A stretch of 64,000 bases of DNA from Bidens hawaiensis (lineage: Eukaryota > Streptophyta > Magnoliopsida > Asterales > Asteraceae). The DNA is taken from the NCBI GenBank assembly GCA_021521415.1, contig JAIQDT010000026.1, positions 5,545,001 to 5,609,000 on the forward strand. Direction: 5' to 3'. Both the position numbers and the translations under genes were made by a program. Of this stretch, positions 57,691-64,000 are shown in pieces (within the stretch, counting starts at the first letter, position 1; each line of letters starts with the position of its first letter). The notes beneath the pieces are model-generated. The model saw only the letters and a list, made by a program, of their open reading frames with translations. It did no database searches and was not told where the DNA came from.

Positions 57691-58590
57691 GAAAAATTAT
57701 ATTATTAGTAAAAATAGTAGACATGAGTGATATATGGACGTCGTTTTTGTTTTGATTCCATATATTTAAATATGATATAGTTTATGGAGATCATTTTTTT
57801 CTGGTACCTGATGTTCTTCTAGAACCGTCATGTCTATAGTCTCTTAGAGAGAACATTTGATTATATCTCAACTTGACCGTATTTATGACTTGCTATTTTT
57901 CGAGGATTTATTCATAGAAGCAATTGGTCTGCCATGCTTTAGGGATGCCATAGACACATTATTAAGATGTGGTTGTCCTTCCGGGACACTACTCTTAACT
58001 GGAGCATTAGCAGTTGGGTTATGTGACTTAGCTAGTCACACATTTCAAATTAATGAACGTGTCTGGTTATTGATGCCATAATCTTGGTAATTGAATTAAT
58101 CTTTAAACTGCTGGTTCATACATTTTAGTTTGTCGATCAGTAATAATTTGTTCATTTAACTCTTCAGCTACTCCTTATCTTTCCCCTCATGTTGAGAGTG
58201 TTGATTAATCCATATGAAAAACCAATAAACTAAGCCGCAAGCAAAAATCTTATAAATAGCTCAAATTACTTAATTATAGATGGTTAGTCATACCCAACAT
58301 AATTTCATCCTCATTTAAGGTCCCATCTTTATGTGTTGTGGTGGAGCAATTACAACATATAGTACACAATAACAAAAAACTTAGATCAGAAATACTTGGT
58401 TCTTGACTAAGAGCCATTTGTAATTGGGAGAAAACATAATAGATTGGAGGCTTTGATGTGAATTACCATTGAAACTTGTTCATAATATGGCCCCATACAT
58501 AAATACCAACCTTTAATGATCATTAGTTTTGCAATTAGTTGTAAATGTTTAGTAATTGTCTTAACAAAAGCAAATCTGTGTATGAACATA
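57690..58590 (-). pseudogene. Decayed minus-strand copia pol fragments
   Basis: On the minus strand 58407-58589 reads ITKHLQLIAKLMIIKG and on to CFLPITNGS, which matches the copia integrase pattern I know as (I)KHLQLIARPLLM...SPLQLVLG. Further left (57890-57950), LKHGRPIASMNKSSKN parallels the LKRGRPIGSKD... linker before RT. At about 57740-57790, ISINY and WNQNKNDV parallel the preceding linker. The order integrase then linker is right for copia. Many frame changes. The plus-strand frame at 57857-58081 is antisense to this and not called. Confidence 0.6.
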
Positions 58591-61324
58591 AATTATGAAA
58601 TGTTATTACCAAACTCAATATGTTAATCTGGAATAATAAGGTGCTTCCTATCTAATTATCTAGGCCACAAATCATGGAACCGTTAGTTGCTAACTTGATA
58701 ACAATGCATCAAGTTAAAACACTAAATGGTATCATGATGGGATATTCATATCATATAATCATTTCCATAATATTTATGGATTTACACCCTTATTAGTTGG
58801 TATATTACAAACTTTATTGAGAGCAAAATTGCATGCTTAATCATCAGGAAGAATCTTATGGTTCTTCCATGCATTTCACATCATTAATGACTCGGGATGG
58901 TCTTAATTGATCATGCTAATTTGTTAAATTCTCGTGATCCATAAACTTATGGTTTATGATCATATATATGCATAGTTTCACCCGTGTTTGTTTAATACAT
59001 GACATAATATCCATGAGTATGGTGTATTATTATTGCAAACATTTATGTTGTAACGCTTTCTCCATATTTTATTCGTGTACAATCATTCTTTTAGTCCCAC
59101 CTTTTGTGGTCAATTATATATTATCTTGGTTTATCTCAATATTTTCATGAGCATCATTATAATTGCCACAATTAAATACGAGTTATACAACAATCATTAT
59201 GTCATCACATTCACTCTAGGAATTGATTAAAACAACGCAACTTTCATGTTATGGATACTCCAACCCTCTTTTACCTTATGATATTATATTGCATTTAAGG
59301 TGCATAAATGTGAGGTGTGAAAGATGAAAATTGTTCTATTTAATATTTGCTCATAAATAATCTTTTCATCACGTAATATCAATCGAGCAGTAATTATGAA
59401 TCATTCATACTCTTTTCAAATCTTTCAAATTGTTTTAAGTTATAATGAGCTTTAAGAAATATAACGCACATGGTGTCATTCTTTACATTATATTATTCTA
59501 ATAAATTAATGAAAACATATTTACAATCATTCATCATTATGAAAACTAACCATAAAACTTTAACTGATTTTATTAGATACTCTACTATAGGATAACATAT
59601 TCAATATACCAGATATAACATACAATCAAATTGTACAATACGTCGAGTTATAATAAGTTGTAATTTTACAACGTATAGAAAACATAAACCACCAAGTATG
59701 ACTAGCTTGGACTGAACTCAAAGATTAACATATGTTACTTACTAACTTCCTTCATCATTTATGGTGCTCACAAATTGTATTTAAAAACGTATTACTTTTG
59801 AATAAAGGCTAAAAACGAAATGCAACTATCATTTTATGACAAGATGAAGCACATTTATAAATTCATTTAATTCGTTTCCACATATATTGATTTTCTAAAC
59901 ACGTAATCGTCTTAATTAGAGTGAAGCATCATATTCATATTTATTTTTACACATTCTACATTTAATACAATATTGAAATTTCCTTTACATAAAACCAAAT
60001 TACATAAAACTAATTCTCATATGGCAAATTTTCCTAAAAAAAACTTGTCAAGAACTTACTCTAGTTGGTTATATAACTTATATTCAATAGTTTTTATAAT
60101 AACATTTAGAAACCAAGGTATATACCATAAAGTTAGATTGTACAACATGTTTCCATATAAAACAAGTTATAATAAATATTTAATAACATAAAATGTTTCT
60201 TTAGTTACGCATAATTATAGTGATTTGTTAAACCAACTGCATAACTATTTATGTCGCATACATAAATGAAAAACAAAATGGTCATTTCAATTCGATTAAC
60301 TAAATAACTACGAATTGTTTTTATAACACTCTCTTTCACTGATGTTATGTAACATAATAATAATAATAACCAGTGCATTGAAACAATCAATTTGATGTGC
60401 TTTTTGATATTTCAAAAAAATGTTATAATCCATTAAAGGCTGTAAATAACTTATTCATGGAACAATTTCGTCGACGATAACTAATTTCAGAATATGGAAT
60501 TTTGTAAATCAAATCCCGAAAGAAATGGTTTTTATCCATTTATATTTGTGCATCTGTTAACTAACAACGTAATTTCTTATAACAAAACTAAAAGACCTTT
60601 TAATTAATTTTAAATGATGATAAAACAATTTATCTTTTTCTTATACATTTAAAACTAAAACTCATTTACGGATTAGTTCATTAGTTTTTATAGAAGTTTA
60701 TGCTAAAGAAAGGTAGGACATCTAAAGTAAAGGCATGTCATAGTTTCACTCTTATTTAACCATACACGTAACAATATTATGTATTCAAAACAATAAATAA
60801 AGTTTAGAATGAATGGTTACAGTAATGTTATCTGTTAAATACAAAAATATATTAAATAGGCATAACGGATTATAAAACTTAACTCTCAAATGATTAACAT
60901 TTAAATCATCAAGAAGAAAGTGTAAGATAAATATATAAAGCAATACATAAAAATATTACGCATATATCATACAATTATGTGTATTAACACAACTAATACT
61001 ATCTAAAAAGTTATGATATAATTAACATCAAAATTTTCAAGACAACGAATAAATTTATATAACAATGAGAAACATATAGATAACATAACAACGATTTCAA
61101 AATTTGTTTATTATCATAGAGAATAAGAAACTGATAATGATTATCATAGAGTGCTGGATAATTTTGAGAGAGAAAATTCTCAAAAGAAAGATAAGACAAA
61201 ATTCTAACACAACCAAAAATTGATTCATGGCTTTACAATATGATGCATGGCTTTAGTTATATAAAACCGACTTACCTTATGATTCTTGATCGAACTCCAA
61301 AAGCATATCATGCTGATAACGTGT
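58591..61324 (-). mobile_element. AT-rich remains of the same minus-strand copia element
   Basis: About 2.7 kb without any frame I can recognise. At its right end, about 61296-61324, the minus strand reads AACACGTTATCAGCATGA, a tRNA-primer-like sequence next to an LTR end (TTGTATTAC), so this is the 5' internal half of the element whose integrase lies at 58407-58589. Confidence 0.5.
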
Positions 61325-61527
61325 TGTAATACAACTAGAACCTATTAGCAATATAGAGAGAATGAGAGAACGGGGGAATGCTTTCTTATTGATATTTCAA
61401 TTAGAGTACAAGACGTCTATTCATAGGCTCGTTACATTAATCCCAAAACTAACATTATGAGGAGTTAACTATATAAAGAATCATCATATTATGGAGCATC
61501 TATGTGAAGAGACATTATAATAGTGCT
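61325..61527 (-). repeat. End of a minus-strand copia 5' LTR, cut by the 61528 element
   Basis: Adjoins the primer-like site and runs up to the TGTAAG start of the next element. No TATA or second end is visible because it is truncated. Confidence 0.5.
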
Positions 61528-62223
61528 TGTAAGTGCACGGATTTGGTATCCTCAGCAGTTTGAATAGGATAGGGGTAGTTTAGTCTTTATGTTAATGTAT
61601 AAAGGCTCATTCGCTAAGGATGTTTAGCGAATGAGGCCTCATTCGTTAAAGACTAGGCTATTAGTTAAGTTAGGAGCCCATTCGTTACTATAGTGTAACG
61701 AATGGAGGCTCATTCAAGGTATATCCATTCGGTAAGGGTGTTTAGCGAATGGGCTATGGAAATAACTCATTCGTTAACCTAGTTAACGAATGAGATGCCT
61801 CATTCGTTACTACTGTTTTAACGAATGGGACATGCCTATAAATAGTACTTCCATAGTAGAATTGCATAGAGATCTGTGCCATATTTATTCTTTGTAACGT
61901 TATGCTGCCGGATTTTCTCCAAGCTTAATGTATTGATCAGCATTAATGTATTGAACACGAGTTAACGTATCGATTTGCGACTTGATATTGGCTCATTAAT
62001 AACGTATTTACAGTGCTAACTTTTAACACTATATATTTTATAGTTTGAACACATAAATGCGATATCTATATCTATATCTATATTATATTATTAAGGAAGA
62101 GTGATAGACGAAACAGTAAATTCACAATTAGAGGACGAGGATAGAAACGTAATTTCATAATTGGACAGAAAAAGTAATTTGCCATTACCTCATTTCATTC
62201 TTCAAGCTTATTGTACAAGTTTA
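61528..62223 (+). repeat. 5' LTR of the small element
   Basis: Holds a run of hairpins at 61606-61828, for example CTCATTCGTTAAC-CTA-GTTAACGAATGAG, followed by TATAAATA at 61837-61844 and a CTGCCGGATTTTCTCC R-region word. Confidence 0.82.
61837..61844 (+). promoter_or_regulatory. TATA box of the small element's 5' LTR
   Basis: TATAAATA in GCCTATAAATAG, about 9 bp after the last hairpin arm. The right LTR has the same box at 63339-63346. Confidence 0.6.
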
Positions 62224-63026
62224 AGACTGTGTTTGTTCTTCGATTGTTGATTGATTTATTTGAGATGTATACCTGACTATGTGGGATACGAGTGTTTGTC
62301 CGATTTCTTCTTTCTGAGGGACTTTGATCCTGACTATGTTGGCTACGAATATTCGGCTGATTGTTTCTGTTGAAGGGGACAATTCTTGAATAGGTTGATC
62401 GTATTGAGGAATATACGAGTCTTGTCATCTGATTGAAGAATGTGATCATTCGAGTTTGATTAACGAAGGTTGGAACTCTGAATCATATGCCCAAATCAGT
62501 AGTGCATCCAAGCGTATTGGTTTCCGAAGAGCTTCATAGAGTTATATTTTGGGATAGACATTATCGAGAAAGTGAAGACCAAAGTGAAAGATGCGGAATG
62601 ATTGGGTTGTTCTTGAAGATGTGTGACGAGGTTAAACGTAAAGACATTTTTACTTTACTAGTGCGATAGATAGTCGATGACTTGCTGCTGATTGACTCGT
62701 TTGATTGAACCATATCATATGCCAGTTGGATGATCGGAATGATCACCTAGGGATGCTTATTTTAGGGGGAGTTCTCATACGAGTAGCTACAAGTTGTTGG
62801 TTTACTTACAAAGAGTTATATTTTGTCTATTTGCACAAGCCCGAGAATCATCATCCAAACGGGAGGTTGGTATTACGGCTGATAATATGCAGTTAAAGTA
62901 TTCACAGTTAAAGTATTCAACTTTAACGTATTCTTCGTTAATGTATTGTTACTAAAGTATTGAATACTAAAGTATTGTATGCTAAAGTATTGGAAAGCAT
63001 TCGACAGCTACGGAAAAGGGGGAGTC

Positions 63027-63726
63027 TGTAAGTGCACGGATTTGGTGTCAGCAGTTGTTCGAATAGGATAGGGGTAGTTTAGTCTTTATGTTAATGTATA
63101 AAGGCTTATTCGCTAAGGATGTTTAGCGAATGAGGCCTCATTCGTTAAAGACTAGGCTATTAGTTAAGTTAGGAGCCCATTTGTTACTATGGTGTAACGA
63201 ATGGAGGCTCATTCGTTAAGGTATACCCATTCGCTAAGGGTGTTTAGCGAATGGGCTATGGAAAGAACTCATTCGTTAACCTAGTTAACGAATGAGATGC
63301 CTCATTCGTTACTACTGTTTTAACGAATGGGACATGCCTATAAATAGGCCTTTCATAGTAGAATTGCATAGAGATCTGTGCCATATTTATTCCTTGTAAC
63401 GTTATGCTGCCGGATTTTCTCCAGGCTTAATGTATTGATCACCATTAACGTAGTGAACACGAGTTAACGTATCGATTTGCGACTAGATGTTGGCTCATTA
63501 ATAACATATTTACTGTGCTAACTTTTAACACTATATATTTTATAGTTTGAACACATAAATTCGATATCTGTATCTATAACTATATTATATTATTAAGGAA
63601 GAGTGATGGACGAAACAGTAAATTCACAATTAGAGGACGAGGATAGAAACATAATTTCATAATTGGACTAGAAAAAATAATTTGCCATTACCTCATTTCG
63701 TTCTTCAAGCGTATCGTACAAGTTTA
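63027..63726 (+). repeat. 3' LTR of the small element
   Basis: Nearly identical to 61528-62223 with the hairpin array at 63105-63327 preserved. The remaining 63727-64000 is AT-rich and shows nothing I can identify. Confidence 0.82.
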
Positions 63727-64000
63727 TGAAGCTTCACAAACTTTTGAAATTACTTTTCTATCATTTGGGCAATTAGGGGTGCAAAAGATTTATTTGCTTC
63801 AATTTAATGCTAACATAAATTTCAATTATTATTAAATTAACAATAGACCCCTCTAAATTCCCTCATTTATTAACACCAGGCGACTTACAGTTCATCCGCA
63901 TCCTTAAACCTATCTCTGGTTGCATCATTCAGAGTCTACTATCTTCAATTGCTGCAATTGTTCATTATTCCCTCTGAGTCTATGTAGGTTATATAACCCT

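Larger units (their letters stand above)
61528..63726 (+). mobile_element. Small non-autonomous LTR element
   Basis: Two direct repeats of about 700 bp (61528-62223, 63027-63726) flank about 800 bp without gag or pol. A purine tract AAAAGGGGGAGTC precedes the right repeat. The internal frames at 62487-62669 and 62705-62896 have no motif I recognise. No clear target duplication was found, so exact ends are uncertain. The LTR start (TGTAAGTGCACGGATTTGG) is the same family as the first part of the copia-1 5' LTR. Confidence 0.8.

Noticed and set aside
57857..58081. Plus-strand 74-residue frame with hydrophobic segments
   Set aside because: The minus strand of the same stretch shows copia linker motifs, so the plus frame is antisense noise.
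58956..61199. Several 60-72 residue frames in AT-rich sequence (58956, 59973, 60205, 61011)
   Set aside because: Hydrophobic low-complexity products expected by chance in AT-rich decayed copia sequence.

Overview
This is a gene-poor piece of a plant nuclear genome, almost certainly a eudicot. The evidence is nested LTR retrotransposons, Tourist-like and hAT-like MITEs, a MULE-type transposase with a spliceosomal intron, and one small intact plant gene of the DUF1685 type. The forms of the copia extra ORF and of the exon-rich transposon gene remind me of Asteraceae genomes, but that is recollection, not a database result. I see no rRNA, tRNA, bacterial or organellar genes.

Layout. 1-1887 holds old, mostly minus-strand LTR-element debris. 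1888-17062 is a 15 kb Ty1/copia element of Sirevirus type (copia-1: gag, pol, extra 3' ORF), with a 2.3 kb non-autonomous LTR element inserted in gag at 5424-7708. 17063-21023 holds LTR debris, a Tourist-like MITE, a hAT-like MITE and a minus-strand gypsy-type LTR. 21024-28625 is a decayed Ty3/gypsy chromovirus (gypsy-1) carrying a minus-strand solo LTR at 26164-27861. 28626-34010 is a DNA-transposon block: a MULE transposase fused to an OTU-type cysteine protease domain, then a five-exon transposon-type gene, with four near-perfect palindromes around and inside them. 35929-36489 is the only intact host-type gene. 36829-37946 is the 3' end of another minus-strand copia element. 37947-44320 is gypsy-3, truncated at 3'. 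44623-55880 is copia-2, interrupted by gypsy-2 (49213-55136), which keeps its chromodomain and 3' LTR. 56885-61527 is minus-strand LTR and copia debris, and 61528-63726 is a small element with paired 0.7 kb LTRs.

No retroelement here is intact. Inactivation is by stops (often CAG to TAG or CGA to TGA), small frameshifts, microhomology deletions and nesting. The two copia copies, and gypsy-2 with gypsy-3, serve as internal references: most calls of insertions, deletions and stops come from comparing copies inside the window.

Three patterns go beyond ordinary transposon debris. (1) Several LTR families carry arrays of short hairpins (CATTCGYTAA/TTARCGAATG) just upstream of the TATA box and again in the leader. 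An unrelated small element has the same architecture with a different word (AACTTCGCC/GGCGAAGTT). (2) Both gypsy copies have a 104-105 bp GT-AG intron-like insertion exactly at the gag-protease boundary, whose removal would fuse gag to protease in frame. Copia has a conserved stop plus a strong branch-point/acceptor signal at its gag-pol boundary. (3) The MULE-OTU/transposon-gene block is decorated by palindromes sharing a CTATACG core.
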